From assembly GCF_900114895.1 (NCBI RefSeq), contig NZ_FOUO01000002.1, forward strand, positions 1 to 64,000: DNA of 64,000 nucleotides. Reading direction: 5' to 3'. Made by a program: the position numbers and the translations under genes. The notes below the pieces were generated by a model, which worked only from the letters and a program-made list of their open reading frames with translations, did no database searches and was not told the origin of the DNA. This stretch comes from Ectothiorhodospira mobilis (GTDB taxonomy: Bacteria > Pseudomonadota > Gammaproteobacteria > Ectothiorhodospirales > Ectothiorhodospiraceae). Positions 44,253 to 52,636 of the stretch are shown piece by piece; the first letter of the stretch is position 1, and each line of letters opens with the position of its first letter.

Positions 44253-46951
44253 TCCCCTTTCGACCTGTCTTCAGGGCAGCTCGAAGGGGCGGGACGGTGC
44301 GCCGCGCCGATGCGCAGCTGGGCCTCGATCTCCCCGGCGGGCCTGGGCCGGTCGAACATGAACCCCTGTCCCAGGGTGCAACCCTGGCGCAGCAGGAAAC
44401 GGCGCTGGGATTCGTTCTCCACCCCCTCGGCGATGACATTCAGCCCCAGGTTGTGCCCCAGGCCGATGATGGCCTTGACGATGGTGGCATCGGCCCCCGC
44501 CTCGTGCCGGGGGTCGCTGATCTGGGCGACGAAGGACTGGTCGATCTTCAGCCCCTGCACCGGCAGGTTGCTCAGGTAGCTCATGGAGGCGTAGCCGGTG
44601 CCGAAGTCGTCGACGGAGAGGGTGAATCCCATCTTGTTGAGGCGCCCGAGGATGTGGATGGCCTCCTCCATGGAGCGCATGGCGGTGCTCTCGGTGATCT
44701 CGAACTCCAGCAGTTCCGGCGGCAGGTCCGCCGCTTGCACCCGCTGCTGGATGTGCCGCGGCAGATCCTCGGTGTAGAGCTCCTGGGTGGAGAGGTTGAT
44801 GGCCACCGGCACCGTGGGCACGCCCCGGGCCCGCCAGTCCTGCAACTGCCGGCAGGCCTTTTCCAGCACCATCGGGCCCAGGTCGAGGATCAGTCCGGTG
44901 CTCTCGGCCACGGGGATGAAACGTCCGGGCAGGATCAGGCCTTCCCGGGGATGCCGCCAGCGCAGCAGGGCCTCCAGGCTGACGATGCGCCCCGTGCGCA
45001 GGTCCCGGCGGGGTTGGAAATACAGCAGCATCTCGTCCCGCTCCAGGGCCCGGCGCAGGGACTGCTCCAGGTGGAAACGCTCCGCCAACTGGGTGTTGAG
45101 GGCGGCGGTATAGAAGCGATAGGACCCCGGCCCATCGGCCTTGGCGCGGTGCAGGGCGGTGTCGGCGCGGCGCAGGAGTTCGTCGGTGTCTTCGGCATCC
45201 TCCGGGTAGAGGGCGATGCCGGTGCTGGCGGTGACGGTCAGGGCATGACCGTTCACCTGGAAGGGCTCCTTGAGCTGGCCGTGGATGCGTTCGGTGATGC
45301 GCAGGGTCTCCTGGGTCTGCTCCAGCCGGGCGGCCAGGATGACGAAATTGTCGCCGCCGAATCGGGCCAGGCTGTCCTCCTCCCGCAACAGGGTTTGCAG
45401 GCGCTGTGCCACCCCCTGCAGCAGGCGGTCCCCGGTGGCGCGGCCCAGGGAGTCGTTCACCAGCTTGAGACCGTCCACATCCACCGAGAGCAGGGCCATG
45501 CCGTATCCTTCGCGGCGTGCCGAGGCCAGGGCCTGTTCGACCCGTTCCCGCATGAGGAGCCGGTTGGGTAGCTCGGTGAGGGGGTCGTAGTGCACCAGGA
45601 AGCTGAGCTGCCGGGACAGGTCCTTGCGGTCGCTGATGTCCTCGGCCATCTTGACGAAGTGGGTGATCTCCCCACGGGCATCCCGCAGCGGGGTGATGCG
45701 GGCCTCCTCCCAGAGGGGGTCCCCGCCGCGGGTGCGGATGCACAGTTCCCCCTGCCAGTCGTGTCCACGCCGCAGCCGGCGGCGCAGGCGGGCGTATTCC
45801 CGCCGGGGGGTGTCGGGGGTGCCCAGGGCCGAGACGGGCCGTCCCTGGATCTCCGGGCGGGTGTAGCCGGTGCGCCGGCAGAAGCGGGTGTTGACATAGC
45901 GGATGATGCCGCGCCGGTCGGTCATGAGCACCAGGCTGGGGCTTTGTTCCACCACCAGGGCCAGGGTGCCGATCTTCTCCTCCCGGCGCCGCTGCTCGGT
46001 GATGTCCGTCAAGCCGCCGTAGAGCCGGCGGCCGCCCGCCTTGGGATCCTCCAGGCAATCGCTGGTGGCGCGCACCCAGCGGATCTCCCCGTCCCGGTGC
46101 CGCAGGCGCAGTTCCACGCTGGAGGCATGCCCCGGCTCCAGGGCCAGGATGTCCCGGTCGAACAGGGGCCGGTCCTCTTCCACCACCAGGGGGCGCAGGC
46201 AGCCCTGTCTCAGCATCTCCTCTGCGTTGTGGCCGGTGACCCCCCGGATGGAGTCGGTGATCCAGTCCAGGCGGTATTCCCCGCCGGGTGGGGCGATGCA
46301 GGCGTAGGCCACGTCGCTGGTGACGGCGCTGACGTGACGGTAGCGGGCCTCACTGACACGCAGCCTTTCGTGGGCCTCCAGCAGGCGGTCGTGCTGGGAT
46401 CGCAACTGGGTCTGGTCCACCACGTTGCAGATGTATTCGCTCTGCTGGGAGTCCTCGTGGTGGAGATGGATGATCTTCAGATCGGCGATCAGCGGCCCGC
46501 CATCGCGGCGGCGCAGGCGGATCCCCTCGCAACTGGCCCGCCCATCCTGGGTGGCCCGGTGCAGGGCCTGGGTCAAAAAGAGTTGGTGGGGACGCTGCGC
46601 CAGCTGGGAGAACAGGCGGTGGTCCAGGGCGAGGAGGCGGTGGGCGGCGCTGTTGCCCTCCTGTACGAAGCCGCTGCGGTCGATGCGCAGCACCGGGATG
46701 GGGAGCTCCTGATAGAGGGCGGTGAAGCGGTTGAGGGCCTCTTCCGCCGCGTAGCGGCTCTCCCGCAGGGCATCCTGCTGCAGGCGCAGTTCCGCATGGT
46801 AGATGTGCAGTTCCTCCAGCAGCCCCTCCAGATCCAGTTCCCCCTGCTGGAAGGTGTCCAGGGTCTGCTGGAAATGGTGATCCCGCAGGATCTGCCGGGC
46901 CCGCTGGCGCAGCCGGGCGAGTTCGTTCTGCTGGTCGTGGTCCGTTGCCAT
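44237..46951 (-). CDS. PAS-PAS-PAS-GGDEF-EAL protein, probable c-di-GMP phosphodiesterase
   Basis: 904 residues, cytoplasmic with no membrane segment. A short N-terminal coiled coil (about 10-70) precedes PAS-like domains at about 75-195, 215-350 and 360-480. The GGDEF domain (about 490-640) has the signature GGDNF, in which the catalytic Glu is Asn, so cyclase activity should be lost. The EAL domain (about 665-900) keeps SLEALLRW, the Asn of AINLST, EFEITES, VDDFGTGYAS, LKIDQSF and AEGVEN. It lies 25 bases after the DUF4139 gene, at the end of the leftward bch/puh transcription unit. It may tie c-di-GMP level to photosynthetic growth. Confidence 0.88.
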   Translation of the reverse strand: MATDHDQQNELARLRQRARQILRDHHFQQTLDTFQQGELDLEGLLEELHIYHAELRLQQDALRESRYAAEEALNRFTALYQELPIPVLRIDRSGFVQEGNSAAHRLLALDHRLFSQLAQRPHQLFLTQALHRATQDGRASCEGIRLRRRDGGPLIADLKIIHLHHEDSQQSEYICNVVDQTQLRSQHDRLLEAHERLRVSEARYRHVSAVTSDVAYACIAPPGGEYRLDWITDSIRGVTGHNAEEMLRQGCLRPLVVEEDRPLFDRDILALEPGHASSVELRLRHRDGEIRWVRATSDCLEDPKAGGRRLYGGLTDITEQRRREEKIGTLALVVEQSPSLVLMTDRRGIIRYVNTRFCRRTGYTRPEIQGRPVSALGTPDTPRREYARLRRRLRRGHDWQGELCIRTRGGDPLWEEARITPLRDARGEITHFVKMAEDISDRKDLSRQLSFLVHYDPLTELPNRLLMRERVEQALASARREGYGMALLSVDVDGLKLVNDSLGRATGDRLLQGVAQRLQTLLREEDSLARFGGDNFVILAARLEQTQETLRITERIHGQLKEPFQVNGHALTVTASTGIALYPEDAEDTDELLRRADTALHRAKADGPGSYRFYTAALNTQLAERFHLEQSLRRALERDEMLLYFQPRRDLRTGRIVSLEALLRWRHPREGLILPGRFIPVAESTGLILDLGPMVLEKACRQLQDWRARGVPTVPVAINLSTQELYTEDLPRHIQQRVQAADLPPELLEFEITESTAMRSMEEAIHILGRLNKMGFTLSVDDFGTGYASMSYLSNLPVQGLKIDQSFVAQISDPRHEAGADATIVKAIIGLGHNLGLNVIAEGVENESQRRFLLRQGCTLGQGFMFDRPRPAGEIEAQLRIGAAHRPAPSSCPEDRSKGDQTRP

Positions 46952-46976
46952 GGGTTTTGGTGGGGTGTGGCGCCGC

Positions 46977-48548
46977 TCAGTGCCCCAGGCCGCGGATGCC
47001 GGGGAGGTCCGCGGGCCAGCTGATGGTGTAGTCGAAGTGCAGGGTGCGCTCCCCCCCGGGTGGGAGCTCCAGGTCCCAGGCCACCACACCGGGACGGCCC
47101 TCCAGGTCGCGGCGTGTGGGTGGGGTGGCCTCGGGGCCGGGCTCTACCCGGATGCGCTCGTCCCGGGATACCGGCATGCGGTCCAGGATCACCACCGGCA
47201 TGGTGAAATCGTGGCCGTTTTCCACGCGGATCCGGTGCTCGCGGCGCAGGGTGTGGCGCGGCCGCAGGTGGCCCTCCTGACCCCGCAGGTCCAGCTCCCG
47301 CCGGTAGGTGATGGCGATGCGGTCGTCGCTGCCAAAATCCAGTTCCAGTCCATCCCCCGGGCGCACCATCTCCAGCCGGTCCTGGCGCACCAGGGCGTCG
47401 TCCTGGAACAGGGCCAGGGGGCCGGGGGGGAGGGGCGTTGCGCCCTCGAAGGGGGCCTGGGCCTGGAGATGGGCCCGGGGCAGCAGGGCGGGCACGGCCC
47501 GGGCGCGCAACGTGGCCTGCAGGGGATGGCGGGCCAGCAGGTAGCGGTGGGGGCGGTTGTCCGAGGGGAGGGTCACCGTGCCCGGTACCCGGAAGCGGGT
47601 GGTGAAGGCGGTCTGCTCCAGGGCCGCATCGGCCTCCCGGGCCTGGCTCAGGAGGACCGGGGCCTCGCTGCGGGCCAGGGTGCGCTCCGCCGTCTCCCCG
47701 GGAGCGGGCAGGACATCCAGGTACCAGGGTACGGGGTCGGGGACGGCGCCCGTATCTGCGCGGGCGGTGGTCAGGGTCAGGTGCACCCCGTTCCAGTCCT
47801 GGCCGGTCCCTTGCCATACCCGGGCCCGTTGCAGCAGTTCCAGTACGCCATCTGTGGTGTTGAGCCGGGCCTCGTAGACGGGTTCCCAGCCGGCCCCCGC
47901 CACGGTGTAGGTGGCCGTCACCACGGCATCCCCCGCCTCGGGGGCCTCGTAGTGGATGTGGGCCTGCGTGCGCTCCCGGCCGCTGTGCTGCCATGTGGCG
48001 AGGCGTTCCTCCAGGCGCTGGATGCGCCCGTCCACATCGCCCTGCTGCGCCTCGGCCTCGCGGATGGCCTTCAGGGCGGCGGCCGCGCCGGCGGCCACCG
48101 TCTCCCAGGCCCGGGGCCATTCCTCGGGGGGGATGCCGGGGTCGCCCCCCGGTCCCATGCGCTGGATGAGGTCCAACTGGATCTGCTGTGCGCGGATGCG
48201 ATCCTCTAGGGCCCTGCGCTGGGTCTTCAGCCCCTGGATCTCCTGGGACAGGGCGCGGGCCCCGGGATGGGTGAGGGTGTCCCCCAGGAGGCGGCGGGTC
48301 TCCACCGCCAGGATGCGCAGATCGCGGGGCCCCCGGGCGGAGACGTGCAGGCTGTCCGGGTCCAGGTTCGCGGGCAGCTCCTCAAGCTGGATGCGGCCCT
48401 GTCCCGCCTGCAGCCGGATCTCCTCCTGCACCGTCACCCGGGCCCGGTCCGGGTGCACGGTCACGGCGGTCACCTGCAGCCCATGGGCCTGCAGTGGCAG
48501 CAGGCCGGCCAGCAGCAGCCCCAGGGCGGGCAGGAGGGGGGATCTCAT
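46977..48548 (-). CDS. DUF4139 (MuiA-like) exported protein
   Basis: 523 residues with a signal peptide (LLPALGLLLAGLLPLQAHG, about residues 5-23). The N-terminal part starts LQVTAVTVHPDRARVTVQEEIRLQAGQGRIQLEELPANLDPDSLHVSARG, as in the DUF4140 segment. A coiled coil lies at about 95-175. The DUF4139 beta-rich region shows VVTATYTVAGAGWEPVYEARLNT and ends LPPGGERTLHFDYTISWP. The family includes MuiA of Streptomyces and has no agreed biochemical function. The ATG shares one base with the bchJ stop (TGATG), so the gene is coupled to the photosynthesis operon. Confidence 0.85.
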   Translation of the reverse strand: MRSPLLPALGLLLAGLLPLQAHGLQVTAVTVHPDRARVTVQEEIRLQAGQGRIQLEELPANLDPDSLHVSARGPRDLRILAVETRRLLGDTLTHPGARALSQEIQGLKTQRRALEDRIRAQQIQLDLIQRMGPGGDPGIPPEEWPRAWETVAAGAAAALKAIREAEAQQGDVDGRIQRLEERLATWQHSGRERTQAHIHYEAPEAGDAVVTATYTVAGAGWEPVYEARLNTTDGVLELLQRARVWQGTGQDWNGVHLTLTTARADTGAVPDPVPWYLDVLPAPGETAERTLARSEAPVLLSQAREADAALEQTAFTTRFRVPGTVTLPSDNRPHRYLLARHPLQATLRARAVPALLPRAHLQAQAPFEGATPLPPGPLALFQDDALVRQDRLEMVRPGDGLELDFGSDDRIAITYRRELDLRGQEGHLRPRHTLRREHRIRVENGHDFTMPVVILDRMPVSRDERIRVEPGPEATPPTRRDLEGRPGVVAWDLELPPGGERTLHFDYTISWPADLPGIRGLGH

Positions 48549-49153
48549 CACCGCCAGCTGACCTGGAAGACGCAGGCGGGGGCCCCGGTGGCGGTGCACT
48601 GTACCTCCGTGACCCGGGTGTCGGGGTGCACCAGCACCTGGAACAGGCGCTCGAAGCTGGCGGCATAGTAGTGGCAGACGGGCCGCTCCCCCTGGAGTCG
48701 GCGTGGGATGGGGGTATGGGTGAGGGTCAGCTGCAGTTGCGGGCGGTGGCGCACCTCCAGGCTGCCGCTGCCGGTGAAGGTCCAGGCATTGCGCTGGATG
48801 GCGGTGAGCAGGATGCGGCTGGCCGGTCCGGCCGGGAGCCATTTGAGCAGGCGCTGCACCGGTTTGGGGATGCGATGGGCCAGCAGGTAGTCCCCCGTGA
48901 GGCGGCCCGCCTCCATACTCACCTCCCGGGCCTGGTCGGGGCTCAGGTGTTGGTGCAGGGCCTGGTGCAGGGCGCTGACCCAGGTCTCGTCCACCATCTC
49001 GGTGGGCGGTTCCAGGAGGGCCTCGGTGAGGCCCGCGCTCTCGAAGACCTGCTGCGTGAGGGTCTCCGAATGCTGGTGCCGCAGGGCCTGGGCGATGCGG
49101 GTGATGGCGTTGGGGCCGATGGTGCCGGAGGGGTTCGGTTGGTTTTGGGTCAT
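48548..49153 (-). CDS. bchJ: BchJ, 4-vinyl reductase-domain (V4R) protein of bacteriochlorophyll synthesis
   Basis: 201 residues from the ATG at 49153; a longer frame from a TTG at 49204 is less likely. The C-terminal half is the V4R fold with YYAASFERLFQVLVHPDTRVTEVQCTATGAPACVFQVSW, in which the Cys of ACVF is conserved. The upstream helix has GRLTGDYLLAHRIPKPVQRLLKWLP, diagnostic for BchJ. BchJ supports divinyl chlorophyllide handling, possibly as a substrate carrier. It lies in the canonical place after puhE. No clear ribosome site. Confidence 0.9.
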   Translation of the reverse strand: MTQNQPNPSGTIGPNAITRIAQALRHQHSETLTQQVFESAGLTEALLEPPTEMVDETWVSALHQALHQHLSPDQAREVSMEAGRLTGDYLLAHRIPKPVQRLLKWLPAGPASRILLTAIQRNAWTFTGSGSLEVRHRPQLQLTLTHTPIPRRLQGERPVCHYYAASFERLFQVLVHPDTRVTEVQCTATGAPACVFQVSWR

Positions 49154-49172
49154 GGCGCGTGTGTTGTCTGGG

Positions 49173-50045
49173 TCAGGAACGGACCCGTCCCGGGCGGATG
49201 CCAAATCCCGGTGCCGGGGTGTTCTTGTCCGGGTCGTTGGCTGCCTGGATGGGCGGGTAGATGGGACGGAAATAGGCCTCCTCAGGCTGGCGGGAGCGCA
49301 TGGCCCACTGCCACAGGGCCTGGGAGGGCAGGGGCAGCACCAGGAACCAGTGCTCCAGGATGGCCAGGATCATGAGCGTGGCCAGGAACAGGGCCCCTGT
49401 GACCTCACCGCTGCTGGCCAGGGGGTCCAGGGCCCGGTCCAGGATGAGCACCGCCGCCACCGTGGAGAGGGTCACCGAGACGGGGAAGAGCAGGTTCATG
49501 GGCCGCTTGCGGAAATAGCTCTCCAGGTAACGCAGGTGGTCCGGCAGCCATTCCTCGTTGAGATTGCGCACGCCGAGAAAGACATTCAGCTTGGTGCTGG
49601 TGCGCATGATCCAGAGGATGAGGAAGGTGTACAGGCCGGTCTTGTCCGGGGCGCCCCATGTGGCCAGGAATACGGTGGCGGCGGCGGCCACCAGGGCGAA
49701 TTCATGGTGCAGGATGGCCTGCAGGGCATAGATGAACCGCCGCATGCCTTGGGCCCCTTGCGGGCAGCGATCCCTGCGGGGGCCGGTGATCAGACCCATG
49801 AGGAAACTCATTTCCACCCATCCCCAGAGGATGATGGCGGCGGTGAAGGCCATGCAGGTGCCGGTCAGGGTGTCCATCCGGCTGGCGTGGATCAAGCCAT
49901 AGAGGGCCGCGCCCCCGAGGAGGGTGGCGCCCAGCATGCTCCAGCGGTAGGTGTGCCGGGGGAGACCGTCCAGGTACAGGATCAGCCCGGTGCTGAACCA
50001 CCAGAGAAAGACCACGTAGAGGATGGGCAGACCGAACTGAACCAC
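49173..50045 (-). CDS. puhE: PuhE (DUF3623), photosynthetic complex assembly membrane protein
   Basis: 290 residues, GTG start at 50045. Seven or eight membrane segments; the opening GLPILYVVFLWWFSTGLILYLDGLPRHTYRWSM and the middle MRTSTKLNVFLGVRNLNEEWLPDHLRYLESYFRKRPMNLLFPVSV are the family signature. PuhE is needed for optimal reaction-centre assembly in Rhodobacter. The usual acsF neighbour between puhC and puhE is not present. A 23-codon open frame with a good ribosome site ends 8 bases before the start and may couple translation. Confidence 0.92.
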   Translation of the reverse strand: MVQFGLPILYVVFLWWFSTGLILYLDGLPRHTYRWSMLGATLLGGAALYGLIHASRMDTLTGTCMAFTAAIILWGWVEMSFLMGLITGPRRDRCPQGAQGMRRFIYALQAILHHEFALVAAAATVFLATWGAPDKTGLYTFLILWIMRTSTKLNVFLGVRNLNEEWLPDHLRYLESYFRKRPMNLLFPVSVTLSTVAAVLILDRALDPLASSGEVTGALFLATLMILAILEHWFLVLPLPSQALWQWAMRSRQPEEAYFRPIYPPIQAANDPDKNTPAPGFGIRPGRVRS

Positions 50046-50052
50046 GGGTGCT

Positions 50053-50124
50053 TCACCGCATCCGGGTGGAGGAGGGGACCGGGGGGAGGATGCTGTGGCT
50101 GTGCAACGTACGCTGGCACTTCAC
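50053..50124 (-). CDS. Possible 23-residue leader peptide before puhE
   Basis: GTG at 50124, preceded by GAGGAG at 7-8 bases, opens a frame reading VKCQRTLHSHSILPPVP and ending TRMR, with the TGA at 50053-50055. It ends 7 bases before the puhE start codon, which itself has no good ribosome site. Translation of the small frame could deliver ribosomes to puhE. I recognise no homologue. Confidence 0.3.
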   Translation of the reverse strand: MKCQRTLHSHSILPPVPSSTRMR

Positions 50125-50253
50125 GGGGTTCTCCTCAGTCATCCGGGCGGGACAGTTCGGCTTCCGGAACGCCCCGCGGGTGGGCGGGGTGGCCCGGTGG
50201 CTCGGACCTTTACGGGGTTTCGTAAGCGGGACTGCCGGCACCACCGGGATGGG

Positions 50254-50745
50254 TCAGGAGCCCCGGGCCGCCTTGAACAGCCCCTCGAAGGCGTCTGCGT
50301 TGGTGGACCCGAAGGCCTGTAGGTCTTCGTAGCGGGTGCCGGTCACGGGATCCTCCAGGGTCAGGGTGCCGTCGGACCAGCGCACCAGACGCAGGGGGGT
50401 GTCGCTCTCCTGCTCCCGGTCCATGGGCAGGATGCGCAGCACGGTGCGCATGAAGCCATCCCCCGTGGGGTCCAGTTCCCTGAGCACCTTGCCGGTATCG
50501 GCGTCGATCACCGCCACGTAGCCCCCAGGGCGCGACTCGGTGCGCAGGTGCAGCACCGTCTCCGGCGTGGGTTGTTGGCCGGAGCCGGAGCCGGCCGTCT
50601 CCCCGGCCGGGGCCCCGCGGGGTGGTGCGGTGGCATTGCGTCCCAGCAGCGAGAGGCCCAGGACGAGGGCCAGGAGCAATGCCGCGCCCACCAGCAGCGG
50701 TGTTCGCCAGCGGCGCGCACGGGGGTTGGATTCGGGTGCGTTCAT
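50254..50745 (-). CDS. puhC: PuhC, photosynthetic complex assembly protein
   Basis: 163 residues: one membrane anchor (about 14-34, LLVGAALLLALVLGLSLLG) and a periplasmic domain with GGYVAVIDADTGKVLRELDPTGDGFMRTVLRILPMDREQE, the PuhC core. It assists assembly of the RC-LH1 complex. The ATG overlaps the puhB stop (4 bases). 208 bases separate it from puhE. Confidence 0.9.
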   Translation of the reverse strand: MNAPESNPRARRWRTPLLVGAALLLALVLGLSLLGRNATAPPRGAPAGETAGSGSGQQPTPETVLHLRTESRPGGYVAVIDADTGKVLRELDPTGDGFMRTVLRILPMDREQESDTPLRLVRWSDGTLTLEDPVTGTRYEDLQAFGSTNADAFEGLFKAARGS

Positions 50746-51419
50746 GAGGTGGTGGCATCCCCGAGGGTGTGATGCGGATCATCGCCGGTCGCCGCATCGC
50801 TGGCGGTCCGGGTGGATGCCGCGCCCTCCTGTTGACGGTGGTGCGCGGTCATGGCCTCGGAGAGGATCTCGGCGACCCGGCGTGCGTTGGGTACGCCTCG
50901 GAGCATGGGTTGGGGCACCATCCAGCGCCAGGGACGCACGTGGGGCCACATGATGAGATAGGACACCTTTTCCGGCGGTTCGAGTACCAGGGGGATGTCC
51001 CCCGTGCCATCCCGGTAGAGCTTCACCGAGGCGGACTGAATCACGGTGTAGGGCAGGTTCACGCTCATCTGCAGGGCCACGCCGAAGCGCAGGACGATGC
51101 GTCGGTCGGTGATGGTGTAGACCGTGGCGCGGGCCATGAGCCAGGCCAGCAGCAAGAGCAGGCCGATGGCGGTGATGGAGAGCGTGACGAGGAAACTGGT
51201 GGATCCGAGGGCGGCCGTAAGGGATTGGGTGCCGGTCCAGGTGTATCCGGCCCGCACCAGGATCAGTAGGGCCAGGTAGAAGATCACCTTGCGTACATGA
51301 AAGGCCCGGACGGCCAGGGTGCCCCAGTGGGGGGCACCCTGCCAGAGGATGCGCTCCCCCCGAGGGGGGAGCTCCGGCAGACCACGGATCGGTTCGACGG
51401 CGTGGTCGTCGTGACTCAC
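50742..51419 (-). CDS. puhB: PuhB, reaction-centre assembly membrane protein
   Basis: 225 residues, GTG start overlapping the puhA stop (GTGA). Membrane segments at about 45-60 and 75-95; the bPH2-like fold shows GERILWQGAPHWGTLAVRAFHVRKV and YTITDRRIVLRFGVALQMSVNLPYTVIQSASVKLYRDGTGDIPL. It dimerises and helps assemble the reaction centre. The C-terminal 30 residues are low-complexity (HHRQQEGAASTRTASDA). Confidence 0.92.
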   Translation of the reverse strand: MSHDDHAVEPIRGLPELPPRGERILWQGAPHWGTLAVRAFHVRKVIFYLALLILVRAGYTWTGTQSLTAALGSTSFLVTLSITAIGLLLLLAWLMARATVYTITDRRIVLRFGVALQMSVNLPYTVIQSASVKLYRDGTGDIPLVLEPPEKVSYLIMWPHVRPWRWMVPQPMLRGVPNARRVAEILSEAMTAHHRQQEGAASTRTASDAATGDDPHHTLGDATTS

Positions 51420-52243
51420 AGCCAGGCTTCCCTGCGCTCCGGGGTGGCGTAGAAGTGGCCGCCACCGAAGTAGGCCATGATGCGGTCTTCCTCGAGGCGG
51501 GTGATGGCCTCGGGGTTCTTGGTGCCGGGGGCGTTACCGAACTGGTGCCCCATGACGGATTCCACGCGCACCTCGAAGGGACGGCCGTCCTTGAGCCGCT
51601 GCTGCATGGGCAGGCTGGGATCGGCCTTCTTGGCGCGGCTGACCTTGGCCAGGAACATGGGCACGAGCACACGGCGGCTGCTGCCCTTGACGTCCACTTC
51701 CAGGTAGCGGGGCATGGACTCGGAGCGGTCCACCCAGATGTCGCGCACGGTGCCCACGGCGGTGTCGTCGGCGGTGTAGACGGTCAGGCCGCGGGGATCG
51801 GGATCCTTCTGGTTGACCGCGAAGCCGTGCTTGGTGGTGCGCATGGGCACGATGCGGTTCTCGCCGGTCATGGTGACGTCGGGTTCATCGGCCCGTTCCG
51901 CCCAGGAGCAGGGGCCCACGCCGTCCGCCATGGGATCGCCGGTGGGGTCCAGCGGGGCACCGGGGAAGGGCCATGCGGGCTTGGCGTGGATCTCGCGGGT
52001 GTCCGGGTTGCCGTTGGCGACGATGAAGCAGCCGCCGTCCATGGTGGGATATTCCTTGGGGCCGGGGGCGGCCGGATAGCCCTGGACGGTGATGTACGGG
52101 GAACGGTCGGATTCCAGCGGATAGCCTTCCCGCTTGTTTTCCCGGTGTAGATACCAGACCAGGCCCGCGAAGAAGAACCAGAAGACGTAGAGGGTGACCT
52201 GCGCGACGTCTATGTACTCTGTGATGGCACCGATGGTTGGCAT
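51416..52243 (-). CDS. puhA: Photosynthetic reaction centre H subunit
   Basis: 275 residues (Rhodobacter H about 260). A single N-terminal membrane helix (YIDVAQVTLYVFWFFFAGLVWYLHRENKREGYPLE) is followed by a cytoplasmic PRC-barrel: GLTVYTADDTAVGTVRDIWVDRSESMPRYLEVDV. RVLVPMFLAKVSRAK lies in the proton-input region. A GGAGGAAA site precedes the ATG. It caps the L and M subunits and shuttles protons to QB. pufLM are not in the window. Confidence 0.96.
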   Translation of the reverse strand: MPTIGAITEYIDVAQVTLYVFWFFFAGLVWYLHRENKREGYPLESDRSPYITVQGYPAAPGPKEYPTMDGGCFIVANGNPDTREIHAKPAWPFPGAPLDPTGDPMADGVGPCSWAERADEPDVTMTGENRIVPMRTTKHGFAVNQKDPDPRGLTVYTADDTAVGTVRDIWVDRSESMPRYLEVDVKGSSRRVLVPMFLAKVSRAKKADPSLPMQQRLKDGRPFEVRVESVMGHQFGNAPGTKNPEAITRLEEDRIMAYFGGGHFYATPERREAWL

Positions 52244-52636
52244 TGCATTTCCTCCAAGTTTCGGGTGGGTCAGGCGGGGTTTGTATCGGCCTTACCGAAC
52301 CGCGATGAACACAGCGCCCGGTGCGCCCCGGTTTCCGGGAACACGCCGGCCGCGATGGATGTTGCCAGCGGCAACGATTGCTTCTGATGGTAGACCAGAA
52401 CGGCACGAAATGCCGGGCCCGGAAGGGCCGCAGCCCCGTCCCCTGCGGGGGATCCCCCGGACATGTTGCAGACTCGGGTCAAGCTTCACGACCGTGCTCC
52501 TGGTGCTATCCGCGGGACTGCCAGCCCCATGCATAATCTTGCCAGACATTCCAGGCCTTGGCCCTTGGCAGGTGCGCCGTGCATGATCTGGATCAGATTT
52601 CGACCCGGACCCTGGGACCGTGCCCCGGATCCGTCT
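52244..52636. other. 393-base gap where lhaA normally lies
   Basis: No gene is supportable on either strand. In other purple bacteria the bchM-puhA interval holds the roughly 1.4-kb lhaA. I see no lhaA fragment by translation. The puhA promoter probably lies in the part nearest 52300, but I could not define it. Confidence 0.6.
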
